Part shown: positions 1 through 9,892 of the stretch, one piece after another
Layout of the letters: each line of letters opens with the position of its first letter
Position numbering within the stretch: the stretch's first letter is position 1
NCBI RefSeq assembly: GCF_003610295.1
Contig: NZ_RAPV01000001.1
Span: 3,844,001-3,908,000 of the forward strand
DNA length: 64,000 nucleotides
Direction: 5' to 3'
From: Paraburkholderia sp. BL23I1N1
GTDB taxonomy: Bacteria > Pseudomonadota > Gammaproteobacteria > Burkholderiales > Burkholderiaceae
Position numbers and translations under genes: made by a program
Notes under the pieces: model-generated
What the model saw: only the letters and a program-made list of their open reading frames with translations
Databases searched by the model: none
Told to the model about the DNA's origin: nothing

Positions 1-395
1 CCGAAGTGTTGAACGGCCTGAACGACGGCGATCAGGTCGTGGCGTCCGGCCAGTTTCTGATTGACTCGGAAGCCAGCCTGAAATCGGTTCTTCCTCGCAT
101 GGGGGGCAGCGCAAACGCAGGCGCAGTCGCACCTGCGTCGGCGTCCGCCACGGCCGCTGCATCCGAAACCTACGAGACCACCGGCAGGGTCGAAAAGGTG
201 ACCGCCGAAGACATCACCTTCTCCCACCAGCCGGTTCCGGCCTTGGGCTGGGGCAAGATGACGATGGCCTTCGGCAAAGCATCGTCGACTGCCTTTCCGG
301 ACGCAAAGCCCGGAGACATGGTGCACTTCGCGTTCCGGCAGACGGACAGCGGCTACCAGTTGACGACAGTCGAACCGGTAGGAGGCGCCAAATGA
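1..395 (+). CDS. cusB: CusB-type RND efflux adaptor, C-terminal part with fused CusF domain (partial)
   Basis: The gene enters from the left edge; the first complete codon is at base 3. The first ~35 residues ([19 protein letters not shown]) are the typical end of a CusB/CzcB periplasmic adaptor, which links the RND pump to the outer-membrane channel. An Ala-rich linker follows, then a CusF-like metal-binding domain. In that domain the segment [14 protein letters not shown] keeps the His, Trp and two Met that bind Cu(I)/Ag(I) in E. coli CusF, with the same spacing. The stop overlaps the cusA start (ATGA), which suggests translational coupling. The N-terminal part lies outside the window. Confidence 0.9.
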   Translation, partial: EVLNGLNDGDQVVASGQFLIDSEASLKSVLPRMGGSANAGAVAPASASATAAASETYETTGRVEKVTAEDITFSHQPVPALGWGKMTMAFGKASSTAFPDAKPGDMVHFAFRQTDSGYQLTTVEPVGGAK

Positions 396-3300
396 TCGCG
401 CGTCTTATCAGGTGGTCTATCCACAACCGCTTTCTGGTGCTGCTCGCCACTGTGCTGGTTAGCGCGTGGGGTGTCTACTCGGTCACTCAAACGCCGCTCG
501 ACGCGCTGCCGGACCTGTCCGACACGCAGGTGATCATCAAGGCGTCTTACCCTGGCAAAGCACCGCAAGTCGTCGAAGACCAGGTGACCTATCCGCTCAC
601 CACGACGTTACTCGGTGTGCCGGGGGCGAAAACCATTCGCGCGTATTCGTCATTCGGCGATGCGTTCGTCTACGTTCTGTTCGACGACAAAACCGATCAG
701 TACTGGGCCCGTTCCCGCGTACTCGAGTATCTGAACCAGGTGCAGAGCAAGCTGCCGCCGGGCGCGACGGTTTCTCTCGGGCCCGATGCCACCGGTGTCG
801 GCTGGGTCTACGAATATGCCCTCGTCGACCGAAGCGGACAGCACGACCTGGGACAGCTTCGCGCCATGAACGACTGGTTTCTGAAGTTCGAGCTGAAATC
901 GGTACCGGACGTGTCGGAGGTCGCGAGCATCGGCGGCATGGTGCGCCAGTATCAGGTCGTTCTCGACCCGGACAAACTGCGCGCGTACGGCATCACGCAG
1001 ACGATGGTCGCCGACGCATTGGGCAAGGCGAATCAGGAATCGGGCGGCTCGGTCGTCGAGATGGCCGAGTCCGAATACATGGTGCGTTCGTCCGGATATC
1101 TGCGCACCCTCGATGACTTCCGCCATATCGTTCTGAGAACGAACGAAGCCGGTACGCCAGTACTGCTAGGCGACGTCGCGTGCATTCAGATCGGACCGGA
1201 GATGCGGCGCGGCATCGCGGAGCTGAACGGTCAGGGTGAAGTCGCGGGCGGTGTCATCGTGATGCGTTCCGGCAAGAACGCGCTGACAACCATCGCGGCG
1301 GTGAAGGCCAAGCTTGCCGAGCTGAAGCGTTCGTTGCCCGCGGGCGTCGAAGTCGTGACGACGTACGACCGTTCACAGCTTATCGAACGCGCGGTGGACA
1401 ACCTGAAAGACAAGCTCGTGGAGGAATTCATCATCGTCGGGCTGGTCTGCGCGGTCTTTCTGTTCCATCTGCGCAGTGCGTTCGTCGCCATTATGTCGCT
1501 GCCATTGGGTGTGCTGGCCGCCTTTATCGTGATGCGGTACCAAGGCGTGAACGCGAATCTGATGTCGCTCGGCGGCATCGCGATTGCCATCGGGGCGATG
1601 ATCGACGCGGCCATCGTAATGATCGAGAACGCGCACAAGCATCTTGAGGCGTTCGAGCATGAGTATCCCGGCACGCCGTTGACTTCGGCTGAACGTTGGG
1701 AACTCATTGCCACGTCGGCCGCCGAGGTCGGGCCGGCGCTGTTCTTCTCGTTGCTCGTCATCACGTTGTCGTTTATCCCGGTGTTCTCGCTCGAAGGCCA
1801 GGAAGGCAAGCTGTTTTCTCCACTGGCGTTCACCAAGACCTACACGATCGCGGCGGCGGCGGGGCTCTCGGTGACGTTGGTGCCGGTGTTGATGGGTTTG
1901 CTGATTCGCGGCCGCATTCCGCGCGAAAGCGCGAACCCCATCAATCGCGTGCTGATCAGGCTGTACCGGCCGTTACTGGAGGCGACATTGCGCCGTCCGT
2001 GGCGCGCTATCGGTCTGGCGGTGGTTGCGCTCGCGGCATCGGCGATTCCGCTCTCGCAGCTCGGCGGTGAATTCATGCCGCCGCTCGACGAAGGCGATCT
2101 GCTGTATATGCCGACAGCGCTGCCGGGCATTTCGGCAGAGAAAGCGAGTGAACTGCTGCAGCAGACCGACCGGCTCATCAAGACCGTGCCGGAGGTGCAG
2201 ACCGTGTTCGGCAAATCCGGCCGCGCCGATACGGCTACCGACCCGGCGCCGCTCGAAATGTTCGAGACCACGATCCAGTTCAAACCGCGCAAAGCATGGC
2301 GGCCCGGCATGACGCCGGAGAAGCTGGTCGACGAACTGGACCGCACCGTCAAAGTGCCTGGACTCTCGAACGTGTGGGTTCCGCCTATCCGCAATCGGTT
2401 GGACATGCTGTCGACGGGTATCAAGACGCCGGTCGGCGTCAAGATTTCGGGCCCCGACCTCGGGCAGATCGACAAGGTCGCCATGCAGGTCGAAGCGGCG
2501 GTCAAGACCGTGCCCGGCGTGACGTCGGCGTTGGCCGAGCGGTTGAACGGCGGCAGATACATCGACGTCGATATCGACCGGCTGGCAGCGGCACGCTACG
2601 GCCTCGCGGTTGCCGACATCCAGTCGATCGTGTCCACAGCGGTCGGCGGCGAAAACGTCGGCGAGGTCATTGCCGGGCGGGAGCGCTTTCCGATCAACAT
2701 CCGCTATCCACGCGAGATCCGCGATTCGCTCGAGAAGCTGCGCGAGCTGCCGGTCGTGACAGACCGTGGCGCGCAAATCCGGCTTGACGACGTGGCGCAC
2801 ATCACGATTGCCGATGGCCCGCCGATGATTCGCAGCGAGAACGCCCGGCTCGCTGGTTACGTGTACGTGGATATTCGCGACACGGATCTGCATTCGGCCG
2901 TGCAGGCCATGCAGCGCGCGGTCGCTGAGAAGGTGACGCTTCCCGCGGGGTATTCGATTGCGTGGTCCGGTCAGTTCGAATATCTCGAGCGCGCGGCGGC
3001 CAAGTTGCGCACCGTTATTCCAGTGACGCTGGTGGTCATTTTCGTGCTGCTTTTCCTGACGTTCAACTCCGTTGGCGATGCTCTTCTGCTGATGTCGACC
3101 GTGCCCTTCGCCTTGGTCGGCGGCTTCTGGTTCATCTGGATGCTGGGGCATGCCGTATCTGTCGCGACCGCGGTGGGATTCATTGCGCTCGCGGGCGTGG
3201 CTGCTGAGTTCGGCGTTGTGATGCTGCTTTACCTGAAGGGCGCATTGAATCGCAGGCTCGACGCCGGCGAGCCGCTAACCGAAGCGCTGCTGCTCGACGC

Positions 3301-3598
3301 GATTCGAGAGGGGGCGGTGCAGCGTGTGCGACCCAAGGCGATGACGGTCGCCGTGGTGCTTGCGGGTCTCATACCCATCATGGTCGGGCGCGGCGCCGGC
3401 TCGGAAGTCATGCAGCGCATCGCCGCCCCGATGGTCGGCGGAATGATTACGGCCCCCCTCCTCTCGATGCTGGTTATTCCTGCAGCGTGGTTTCTGCTGC
3501 AACGCCGCCGCGCGACGCGTCTGCACGACGCGCGGCTTCCTCACGCAGTACCTTCCGGCACCACCGTGCCAACCACTCAAACTGGAGAAATTCGATGA
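392..3598 (+). CDS. cusA: Copper/silver efflux RND permease CusA
   Basis: This 1068-residue protein is the inner-membrane proton-driven pump of the CusCBA tripartite system that exports Cu(I)/Ag(I) from the periplasm. It has the full heavy-metal RND length. The three methionines of the CusA substrate site are at exactly the E. coli positions: M573 (in GDLLYMP), M623 (in LEMFETT) and M672 (in LDMLSTG). The proton-relay Asp405 lies in [15 protein letters not shown]. These residues favour copper/silver over the Zn/Co/Cd pumps of the CzcA type. It overlaps cusB upstream and cusF downstream by ATGA, so the three genes form one operon. Confidence 0.96.
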   Translation: MIARLIRWSIHNRFLVLLATVLVSAWGVYSVTQTPLDALPDLSDTQVIIKASYPGKAPQVVEDQVTYPLTTTLLGVPGAKTIRAYSSFGDAFVYVLFDDKTDQYWARSRVLEYLNQVQSKLPPGATVSLGPDATGVGWVYEYALVDRSGQHDLGQLRAMNDWFLKFELKSVPDVSEVASIGGMVRQYQVVLDPDKLRAYGITQTMVADALGKANQESGGSVVEMAESEYMVRSSGYLRTLDDFRHIVLRTNEAGTPVLLGDVACIQIGPEMRRGIAELNGQGEVAGGVIVMRSGKNALTTIAAVKAKLAELKRSLPAGVEVVTTYDRSQLIERAVDNLKDKLVEEFIIVGLVCAVFLFHLRSAFVAIMSLPLGVLAAFIVMRYQGVNANLMSLGGIAIAIGAMIDAAIVMIENAHKHLEAFEHEYPGTPLTSAERWELIATSAAEVGPALFFSLLVITLSFIPVFSLEGQEGKLFSPLAFTKTYTIAAAAGLSVTLVPVLMGLLIRGRIPRESANPINRVLIRLYRPLLEATLRRPWRAIGLAVVALAASAIPLSQLGGEFMPPLDEGDLLYMPTALPGISAEKASELLQQTDRLIKTVPEVQTVFGKSGRADTATDPAPLEMFETTIQFKPRKAWRPGMTPEKLVDELDRTVKVPGLSNVWVPPIRNRLDMLSTGIKTPVGVKISGPDLGQIDKVAMQVEAAVKTVPGVTSALAERLNGGRYIDVDIDRLAAARYGLAVADIQSIVSTAVGGENVGEVIAGRERFPINIRYPREIRDSLEKLRELPVVTDRGAQIRLDDVAHITIADGPPMIRSENARLAGYVYVDIRDTDLHSAVQAMQRAVAEKVTLPAGYSIAWSGQFEYLERAAAKLRTVIPVTLVVIFVLLFLTFNSVGDALLLMSTVPFALVGGFWFIWMLGHAVSVATAVGFIALAGVAAEFGVVMLLYLKGALNRRLDAGEPLTEALLLDAIREGAVQRVRPKAMTVAVVLAGLIPIMVGRGAGSEVMQRIAAPMVGGMITAPLLSMLVIPAAWFLLQRRRATRLHDARLPHAVPSGTTVPTTQTGEIR

Positions 3599-3945
3599 CG
3601 AAATTGATGATTGCATTCGCGGCTTTCGGCGCCATGGCCGTAACACCTGCATTCGCGGGCGACGATATGGCGGGGATGAACATGTCCACCAAGCCGGCGG
3701 CTTCAATGGCGTCGTCGAATGCGGCGCTCACGGATGCGGAAGTGCGAAAGATCGACCGGGCGTCCGGCATGATCACGCTGAAACACGGCGCGCTGCACAA
3801 CGTTGGAATGCCGGCCATGACCACGGCCTTCAAGGCGAAGGATGCCGCGATGGTCAAGCAGATTCACGAAGGCGACAAGGTCAAGGTCCGCATTGAAGAC
3901 GTTGACGGCACGCTGACCATTGTGAAACTGGAAAAAGCGTCGTGA
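3595..3945 (+). CDS. cusF: Periplasmic CusF-like copper-binding protein
   Basis: A 116-residue protein with an N-terminal signal peptide (cleavage after TPAFA), a short Met-rich stretch (DDMAGMNMS) and a CusF-like OB-fold domain. The metal-binding segment reads [14 protein letters not shown]. Compared with E. coli CusF it keeps the His and first Met, has Met in place of the capping Trp, and Thr in place of the second Met. It probably delivers periplasmic copper to the pump. The start at 3595 overlaps the cusA stop and has a GGAG site just upstream. Longer upstream starts would lie inside cusA and remove the signal peptide. Confidence 0.88.
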   Translation: MTKLMIAFAAFGAMAVTPAFAGDDMAGMNMSTKPAASMASSNAALTDAEVRKIDRASGMITLKHGALHNVGMPAMTTAFKAKDAAMVKQIHEGDKVKVRIEDVDGTLTIVKLEKAS

Positions 3946-3957
3946 TGCGTTGTTGAT

Positions 3958-3996
3958 GCAAACTCGCGGGCCTGGTACTTTGGCCTGCGAGTTTGC
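3958..3996 (+). terminator. Hairpin after cusF (possible terminator)
   Basis: A perfect 10-bp stem (GCAAACTCGC with GCGAGTTTGC) encloses a loop with an inner GGCC/GGCC pair. It lies 12 bases after the cusF stop and between two convergent genes. There is no clear T-run after it, so it may work poorly as an intrinsic terminator. Confidence 0.5.
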
Positions 3997-4038
3997 AGGG
4001 CGGCGGTTGGATCAATACATTCGCCGATTGATCCGCCT

Positions 4039-6003
4039 TTAATCGTTGTACTTCGTAATATCGTAGTACAGGGTCCCATTCTGCCCACTACCCAACTGCA
4101 CGAGCCGCGAACCGCCGGACGTCAACGCCGGGAACGGGCAATTCGTGCACGTCTGCACGCCCAAGGCGTTGAGTCCCGCAAAAACGGTGGTTTGATACTG
4201 ACCCACCGATGTGTTGTTCGGCGCGCCGCCAAAGAAGCCGTCGATTTCAGTCGTCGAGCCCGAGCCTGTTCCGGGGGAAGCCTGGATCTGCACGGACGTC
4301 ACCGGATAGGTGGGATTCGGCCCCGTCACGACGCTCGACCACGTTACGCTCATCGCGTACTGCACGCCGGACAGCGCCCCGCCCGGCGTGAGGAACTGCG
4401 TCGCGAAGTCCGGCAACAACGTCGGCCACGCGACCGTGCTGCCCGCCGCCGCATTCAACGGACTCCCCGGATTGATGATCGACGACTGGCCGAGCTGCGC
4501 GCCGTTCTTGTCATAGAACGTGACGGTGTAGGCCGAGTAGAGCGGCACGGTGCTCGCGTCGACCGATTGCGCCGAGTAATAGCCGTTCGAGGCCGGCGGC
4601 GTGAAGTTCGCGGTCGACGACAGCGATTGCCATGACCACCGGTACAGCTCCGTATTGCTGTTGGTCGTCGCCGGCGAAACCGGCGCCGCGCTCAACGGCA
4701 GATCCGACAGACCCAGCGAGCTGACGCCGAGCGCATTGCGCGGCATCAGCCAGACCGGCGCGGCGAGGCCTGGCCCCGTGACGGAGGCCGAATACACCGT
4801 CGGATTCGACGCGGTCGGGATCGCGATCCTGAGACCGGACTCGTAACGGTTCACGTCGTTCAGCTTCGTATCGAGGAAAGTGCGTCGCTGCATTTGCGAC
4901 ATGATCGATACAGCGAATTGCGACTGATTGCCGATCAGATTCCAGCCGAGTTGCGTGCCGTTGGCGAGCGTGACGGGCGTGGAAAGTTGTTGCGCGACGG
5001 TATAGAGCACGCCGCTTGCCGCGCCGTTCGCCAGCGTGACCGGCAACTGCACGAACGCGAACTGCTTGCCGTTGCGCGTGAAGAAGGCGAGCGTCTTTGG
5101 CGAACCGAACACCGCGCCACTGAAGATCGCGTCGGTCAGACCGTGGGCTACGGCCAGATCGGTCGATCCGCTTTCGAGGTAGGCGGAGTCGATGGCCGGC
5201 GAGCATGAGGTGTTGAGCGTGCCGTTCGCCGCGCAGGCAGTCAGCAGGGAGGCCAGCGGCGCCAGATAGTTTGCCGCCGCGGAAGGCGCTGCCAGCGTGA
5301 GCGTCTGGCCAGTCTGGTTGTTCAGCGCGACGGTCGTGCCCGGCGCCGCATTCGACAGCAGCAGCAAGCCGCCGTTGGCCGCCGACACCACCGAGATTAT
5401 GTCGAGCACTGCATCGGCGCCAGTGTGGTTCGGCGTAAAGGCTGTACCGATGGGATCGAAGCCGGCCGCCTGGATGCCGTTCTGCGCGAGGATTTTCGCG
5501 AGTATCGCGTCGAGCGTGATGGTGGCGATCTGCACGGACTGCAGCGTGACCTTGGCCAGCGCCGTGGTGGAGGCGAGGTCGAGCGGGTTGCCCGAGGCCG
5601 TGAGCATGGCGGCAATCGCAGTGGTCAGCGTGGTGACGTTGACAACCGCCGGCGCCGTGCCGTTCGGCAGTTTGGCGACCACCGAGACGAGTGGAGCGGA
5701 GACGCCGGTGGGGTCCGTGGCGACGATCAGAAACGGCGCGGTCATGCCCTTCACCGAGATCGTGTACGCGCCCTGGGCGTTGGTGGTGGTCGTGGCCTGC
5801 GCGCCCGTCGAATCGGTCAGCGTGACGGTTGCGCCCACCATGGCGGTGCCGGTGGCGACCGTGCCGCCCACCGAGGTGGCCGTGACCGTCGGCGTGCTCG
5901 ATGACGTCGAGCTGGAGCCGCCGCCACCACCGCAACCGCCGAGCTGGATCAAGGCGAAGGCCACGGCGGCCGCGACGCCGGTACGCACGAACGATCGATA
6001 CAT
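4039..6003 (-). CDS. Large secreted lipoprotein of unknown function
   Basis: A 654-residue protein with a type II signal peptide and lipobox LGGC (Cys24), followed by a Gly/Ser/Thr-rich linker. Residues ~40-95 resemble a carboxypeptidase-regulatory-like or Big-type beta-sandwich (VGGTVATGTAMVGATVTL then NAQGAYTISV). The rest is rich in Ser, Thr, Ala and Asn and has no motif I can name. A pair of cysteines near the C-terminus (CTNC) could form a disulfide. It is probably anchored to the outer membrane. It is convergent with the cus operon and has no functional partner next to it. Confidence 0.75.
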   Translation of the reverse strand: MYRSFVRTGVAAAVAFALIQLGGCGGGGGSSSTSSSTPTVTATSVGGTVATGTAMVGATVTLTDSTGAQATTTTNAQGAYTISVKGMTAPFLIVATDPTGVSAPLVSVVAKLPNGTAPAVVNVTTLTTAIAAMLTASGNPLDLASTTALAKVTLQSVQIATITLDAILAKILAQNGIQAAGFDPIGTAFTPNHTGADAVLDIISVVSAANGGLLLLSNAAPGTTVALNNQTGQTLTLAAPSAAANYLAPLASLLTACAANGTLNTSCSPAIDSAYLESGSTDLAVAHGLTDAIFSGAVFGSPKTLAFFTRNGKQFAFVQLPVTLANGAASGVLYTVAQQLSTPVTLANGTQLGWNLIGNQSQFAVSIMSQMQRRTFLDTKLNDVNRYESGLRIAIPTASNPTVYSASVTGPGLAAPVWLMPRNALGVSSLGLSDLPLSAAPVSPATTNSNTELYRWSWQSLSSTANFTPPASNGYYSAQSVDASTVPLYSAYTVTFYDKNGAQLGQSSIINPGSPLNAAAGSTVAWPTLLPDFATQFLTPGGALSGVQYAMSVTWSSVVTGPNPTYPVTSVQIQASPGTGSGSTTEIDGFFGGAPNNTSVGQYQTTVFAGLNALGVQTCTNCPFPALTSGGSRLVQLGSGQNGTLYYDITKYND

Positions 6004-6225
6004 GAATTTCCCCGATGCTCTGTTTATATGATTTGTTTCTTTTGCCGGCAGATTATGCCGATGAGTTTGATTGTGATTGCCGCGCGGTGCCGCCGGATTG
6101 AACGCGGATTATCGACTGCGATTAATCGATAAACGGCAAATTCCTGACGGGCTTTAGCGCGATCGGAGAATACTTCAAAGCGGCGGTTTTGTGTCGCTCG
6201 CCGCGGAAGCTGTTGAGCGTTTCAA

Positions 6226-6414
6226 TTACTTGCCCAATTCGTGTCCGATAATCCCCCCGGCCACCGCGCCGCCGACCGTGCCCACCGTGCTGTGATTGGT
6301 CGCCTCGTTGCCGATGACCCCACCCGCCGCCGCACCGCCCAGCGTGCAACCGGCTGTCAATGTCAGCAACGCCAGTCCCATTGCGATCATGCCCACGCCA
6401 AATAGATTCCGCAT
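6226..6414 (-). CDS. Small glycine-zipper lipoprotein
   Basis: A 62-residue protein with a lipoprotein signal (LTAGC, Cys23) and a glycine-zipper body: GGAAAGGVIGNEAT, then GGAVAGGIIGHELG. This pattern is typical of small osmotically inducible or SlyB-like outer-membrane lipoproteins. The start at 6414 is preferred over an upstream Met at 6462 because it has an AAGGG ribosome site and gives a proper signal peptide. Confidence 0.72.
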   Translation of the reverse strand: MRNLFGVGMIAMGLALLTLTAGCTLGGAAAGGVIGNEATNHSTVGTVGGAVAGGIIGHELGK

Positions 6415-6649
6415 GATGTCACCCTTGATATGTGTGGATACCAGCGAAGCAGCAATCCCCATGCCGCGTCCGTATTACGTTACGAGTGTCCGTAGGGCCC
6501 GCAGTCCATCGGCGCCCGGGCGGCGAAACGGGTTTGCTGGAGTTATCCGTGCTTGCTAGACTGGCTTTCGCAACCCAACTGTAAGCGGGTTTTTGCCGTC
6601 GTACGCCTGCCTGGCGTTCACGTTCACGGCGCGATCAATCGGAGACGTC

Positions 6650-7003
6650 ATGTCGTACATGCTGCTTATCGTCGAACCCCCGGATCAACGCATCGAACGC
6701 GGCGAGCAGGCGGGGCGCGAGGTCTATGACCAGATGGTGCGTTTTGCCGCGGACCTCAAAGAGCGCGGCAAGCTGCGTGCCGTCGAATCGCTGACCTCCT
6801 CCAGTGACGCCGTGCGCGTGCAGGTGCGCGACGGTCAGCCCAAACTGCTCGATGGCCCGTTTGCCGAAGCCAAGGAAATGGTCGGTGGCTTCTTCCTGCT
6901 CGATTGCGAAACCCGTGAAGAAGCGATCGCGATCGCACAAGCCTGCCCGGCGGCCTCGTGGTGCACCGTCGAAGTCCGCAAAATCGGACCTTGTTTCATC
7001 TGA
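6650..7003 (+). CDS. YCII/DGPF-domain protein
   Basis: A 117-residue protein of the YCII-related family (PF03795). It carries the DGPF signature (LLDGPFAEAKEMVGGFFLL) followed by the usual helix REEAIAIAQACP. Such proteins are conserved partners of ECF42 sigma factors, and one lies four genes downstream on the same strand. The chemical role is unknown. The start at 6650 has GGAGA 9 bases upstream; an upstream in-frame start would lack a ribosome site. Confidence 0.88.
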   Translation: MSYMLLIVEPPDQRIERGEQAGREVYDQMVRFAADLKERGKLRAVESLTSSSDAVRVQVRDGQPKLLDGPFAEAKEMVGGFFLLDCETREEAIAIAQACPAASWCTVEVRKIGPCFI

Positions 7004-7158
7004 GCGGGTTTGCCCACTTGCGTTTATTTTATTGGGGTTTTCCCTTGGTCTGCGACAAAGATGTCGATCCGGTCGCGCATCGCTCGTCGTGTGAGTAAGG
7101 AGCCGGCAAACAGATAACGGCTCGCCACTTACCACACGCCACCCAAGGAGCGATTGCG

Positions 7159-7572
7159 ATGCGATTCATGATCATAGTGAAGGCGACCGCCGTCAGCGAA
7201 GCCGGCGGCCCGCCGGACGATGCCCTGATGGCCGCGATGGGCACGTACCACGAAGAACTGGCTAAAGCCGGTGTGCTGCTCGACGCAACCGGCCTGCAAC
7301 CGAGTTCGAAAGGCTGGCGCATCCGCTACGGCGCGGGCAAGCGCACGGTCGTCGACGGGCCGTTCGCGGAAACCAAGGAATTGATCGCCGGCTACACGCT
7401 GATTCAGGTTCACTCCCGCGAAGAAGCCATGGAATGGGCGCGGCGGTTTCCGGCGCCGTTCGGCGAGCAGGCCGATGGCGAAATCGAAGTGCGGCAGCTC
7501 TATGAACTCGAGGACTTCGAGCCGAACCCGGAACTGGAGCGCTTCAAAAAACTGGACGCGGCCAAACCTTGA
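7159..7572 (+). CDS. YciI family protein (DGPF type)
   Basis: A 137-residue member of the YCII/DGPF family with the motif VVDGPFAETKELIAGYTLI and a C-terminal extension after the core. It is paralogous to the protein encoded just upstream, and both precede the ECF42-type sigma gene. Its own ribosome site (AAGGAG) lies just before the start. The function of these proteins is not established; their repeated linkage to ECF42 suggests they are made under the control of the sigma factor. Confidence 0.9.
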   Translation: MRFMIIVKATAVSEAGGPPDDALMAAMGTYHEELAKAGVLLDATGLQPSSKGWRIRYGAGKRTVVDGPFAETKELIAGYTLIQVHSREEAMEWARRFPAPFGEQADGEIEVRQLYELEDFEPNPELERFKKLDAAKP

Positions 7573-7633
7573 TCGCAATGCCGATCCGAACGCCGAACGA
7601 GGCGCCGATCCGGCCACATCGAAAGGATTCATC

Positions 7634-8161
7634 ATGCTTAAAACCATTCTGATCGCCGTCGTCGCGGCGGTGGGTCTGTTGCTCATTTATGCGGCGACAC
7701 GGCCCGATAACTTTCGCATTGAACGCAGCGTGCGTATCGAGGCGCCGCCTGAGCGGATCTACGGGTTGATCGACAACCTGCATCAATTCAATCGCTGGAA
7801 TCCGTTCCTGCGCAAAGATCCCGCGACGCAAGGCACGTACAGCGGCACGGAGAGCGGCAAGGGCGCGCGCTATGCATGGCAAAGCGAAAAGATCGGCGTG
7901 GGGCAGATGGAGATCGTCGAGACGGCGGCGCCGTCGAGCGTGACGATGAACCTCGATTTTCTCAAGCCATTCGAAGCGCATAACATCGCCGAATTCGAGC
8001 TGAAGCCGGAGGCGGGTGCGACTCAGGTTACCTGGGCGATGCATGGGCCCGCGCCGTTTCTGTCGAAGCTGATGCAGGTGTTCGTCAGCATGGATCGAAT
8101 GGTCGGCAAGGATTTCGAAGACGGCCTGAGCAATCTGAAAACGCTGGCCGAGGCGAGCTGA
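7634..8161 (+). CDS. SRPBCC family protein (polyketide cyclase/START-like)
   Basis: A 175-residue protein with an N-terminal hydrophobic segment (residues 2-20) followed by an SRPBCC fold. The start of that fold is RSVRIEAPPERIYGLIDNL, with the usual WNPF motif soon after. These domains bind hydrophobic ligands; the ligand here cannot be told. The membrane segment suggests anchoring or export. The start at 7634 has an AAAGGA site. It sits inside the DGPF-ECF42 gene block and is read in the same direction. Confidence 0.82.
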   Translation: MLKTILIAVVAAVGLLLIYAATRPDNFRIERSVRIEAPPERIYGLIDNLHQFNRWNPFLRKDPATQGTYSGTESGKGARYAWQSEKIGVGQMEIVETAAPSSVTMNLDFLKPFEAHNIAEFELKPEAGATQVTWAMHGPAPFLSKLMQVFVSMDRMVGKDFEDGLSNLKTLAEAS

Positions 8162-8201
8162 ATACGCAGGCGGGTACACAACCGGATCAATGGATTCCAT
8201 C

Positions 8202-8609
8202 ATGCATAAGCAGATCTTCGTCAATCTTGCCGTCGACGACCTCGAACGGTCGAAGGCATTTTTCAGCGCGATCGGTTTCAGCTTCGATGCGCAATTCACC
8301 AACGAGCAGGCCGCGTGCCTGGTCCTCGGCGAGAACCTCTACGCGATGCTGCTGGTCAAGGACCTGTTCAAATCCTTTACGCGCAAATCGCTTTGCAATC
8401 CGAAGGAAAGCACCGAGGCATTGTTGGGCCTTTCGTGCGAGAGCCGGGGCGAGGTGGATGCACTGGTCGCGAATGCGCTCGCCGCCGGTGGCACGGTGCC
8501 GCGCGCGCCGCAGGACTACGGCTTCATGTACGGTCATGGCTTCGAAGATATCGACGGACACATCTGGGAGCTGATCTACATGGACCCGAACGCCAAGGCA
8601 GCGAGCTGA
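8202..8609 (+). CDS. VOC-family protein (glyoxalase/extradiol dioxygenase superfamily)
   Basis: A 135-residue protein of the vicinal oxygen chelate fold. Its beginning, KQIFVNLAVDDLERSKAFF, and its end, FEDIDGHIWELIYMDPN, are typical of the lactoylglutathione lyase-like group often found beside DGPF and ECF sigma genes. The reaction is unknown. An alternative ATG at 8190 would add four residues; the chosen start fits the usual family N-terminus. The sigma factor begins 4 bases after its stop. Confidence 0.85.
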   Translation: MHKQIFVNLAVDDLERSKAFFSAIGFSFDAQFTNEQAACLVLGENLYAMLLVKDLFKSFTRKSLCNPKESTEALLGLSCESRGEVDALVANALAAGGTVPRAPQDYGFMYGHGFEDIDGHIWELIYMDPNAKAAS

Positions 8610-8613
8610 TCCC

Positions 8614-9891
8614 GTGACGACACCGGCCACCCATCGTGCCATCGAGGCAGTCTGGCGGATCGAATCCGCCAAGGTCATCGCCCACGTCGCGCGGATCGTT
8701 CGCGACGTGGGACTTGCCGAAGAACTGGCGCAGGACGCGCTGGTGGCCGCGCTCGAACATTGGCCTGATGCGGGCGTGCCGGACAATCCGGGAGCGTGGC
8801 TGATGGCGACCGCGAAGAACCGAGCCCTCGACCGCTTGCGCCAGGAAGCGCTGCATGCGCGCAAGCGCGAGGAGTTGGGCCACGATCTCGACGCATTGGA
8901 GGCGCACCTCGTGCCGGATTTCGTCGATACCCTCGATGCCGCACGCGCCGACGATATCGGCGACGACCTGCTGCGGCTGGTGTTCACGGCGTGCCACCCG
9001 GTGTTGTCAACCGACGCACGCGTTGCTCTCACGCTGCGCCTGGTGGGCGGCCTCACCACGGACGAAATCGCCCGCGCGTTTCTCGTGCCCGAGCCGACCA
9101 TTGCCCAGCGCATCGTGCGGGCCAAGCGCACGCTGTCCGCGGCCAAGGTGCCGTTCGAAGTGCCGCAAGCGGATGCACGTGCACCCCGGCTCGCCTCGGT
9201 GCTGCAGGTGATCTATCTGATTTTCAACGAAGGCTATTCGGCCACCGGTGGCGACGACTGGATGCGTCCGGCGTTGTGCGAGGAAGCACTGCGACTGGGG
9301 CGTGTGCTAAGCGGGCTCGTGCCGGACGAAAGCGAAGTGTGTGGCCTCGTCGCGTTGATGGAAATCCAGGCGTCGCGAACCCACGCGCGTACCGATGCCG
9401 AGGGCAGGCCGGTGCTGCTGCTCGATCAGGACCGCAGCCGCTGGGACCCGCTGCTGATCCGCCGTGGCCTGGCCGCGCTCGCCACCTCGCACGCGTTGGG
9501 CGGCGCGAGCGGTCCGTATGCATTGCAGGCCGCGTTGGCCGCGTGTCATGCGCGCGCCCGCCGCGCCGACGAGACCGACTGGGCGCAGATCGTCGCGTTG
9601 TACGACGCGCTGGCGCAGGTGGCGCCTTCACCCGTGGTCGAGTTGAACCGCGCGGTGGCGGTCAGCATGGCGTTCGGACCGGCCGCCGGTCTGGAAATCG
9701 TCGATGCGCTCGCAGCCGATGCGGCGCTCGCGAGCTACCACTGGTTGCCGAGCGTGCGCGGCGATCTGCTGGAGAAACTCGGCCGCGTGGAAGAGGCGCG
9801 CGCCGAATTCGAACGCGCCGCGGGCATGACGCGCAATGCGCGCGAGCGCGAGCTGTTGCTCGAGCGTGCCGCGCGCGGTATCGGGTATTGA
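8614..9891 (+). CDS. ECF42-type RNA polymerase sigma factor
   Basis: A 425-residue protein starting at GTG. Residues ~10-75 form sigma region 2 (LAEELAQDALVAALEHWP) and ~110-165 form region 4 (LRLVGGLTTDEIARAF and following). A long C-terminal extension rich in TPR-like helices contains WAQIVALYDAL and PSPVVELNRAVA. Length and motifs match the ECF42 group, whose C-terminal extension takes over the role of a separate anti-sigma factor. ECF42 genes are typically linked to DGPF proteins, as here. The stop is 1 base from the end of the convergent DUF4337 gene. Confidence 0.92.
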   Translation: MTTPATHRAIEAVWRIESAKVIAHVARIVRDVGLAEELAQDALVAALEHWPDAGVPDNPGAWLMATAKNRALDRLRQEALHARKREELGHDLDALEAHLVPDFVDTLDAARADDIGDDLLRLVFTACHPVLSTDARVALTLRLVGGLTTDEIARAFLVPEPTIAQRIVRAKRTLSAAKVPFEVPQADARAPRLASVLQVIYLIFNEGYSATGGDDWMRPALCEEALRLGRVLSGLVPDESEVCGLVALMEIQASRTHARTDAEGRPVLLLDQDRSRWDPLLIRRGLAALATSHALGGASGPYALQAALAACHARARRADETDWAQIVALYDALAQVAPSPVVELNRAVAVSMAFGPAAGLEIVDALAADAALASYHWLPSVRGDLLEKLGRVEEARAEFERAAGMTRNARERELLLERAARGIGY

Positions 9892-9892
9892 A

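Noticed and set aside
1973..3151. Long minus-strand frame inside cusA
   Set aside because: Arg/His-rich antisense translation of a well-conserved pump gene, with no ribosome site or domain.
4511..5935. Second long minus-strand frame inside the large lipoprotein gene
   Set aside because: An out-of-frame His/Arg-rich shadow of the lipoprotein, which itself has a clear signal peptide and lipobox.
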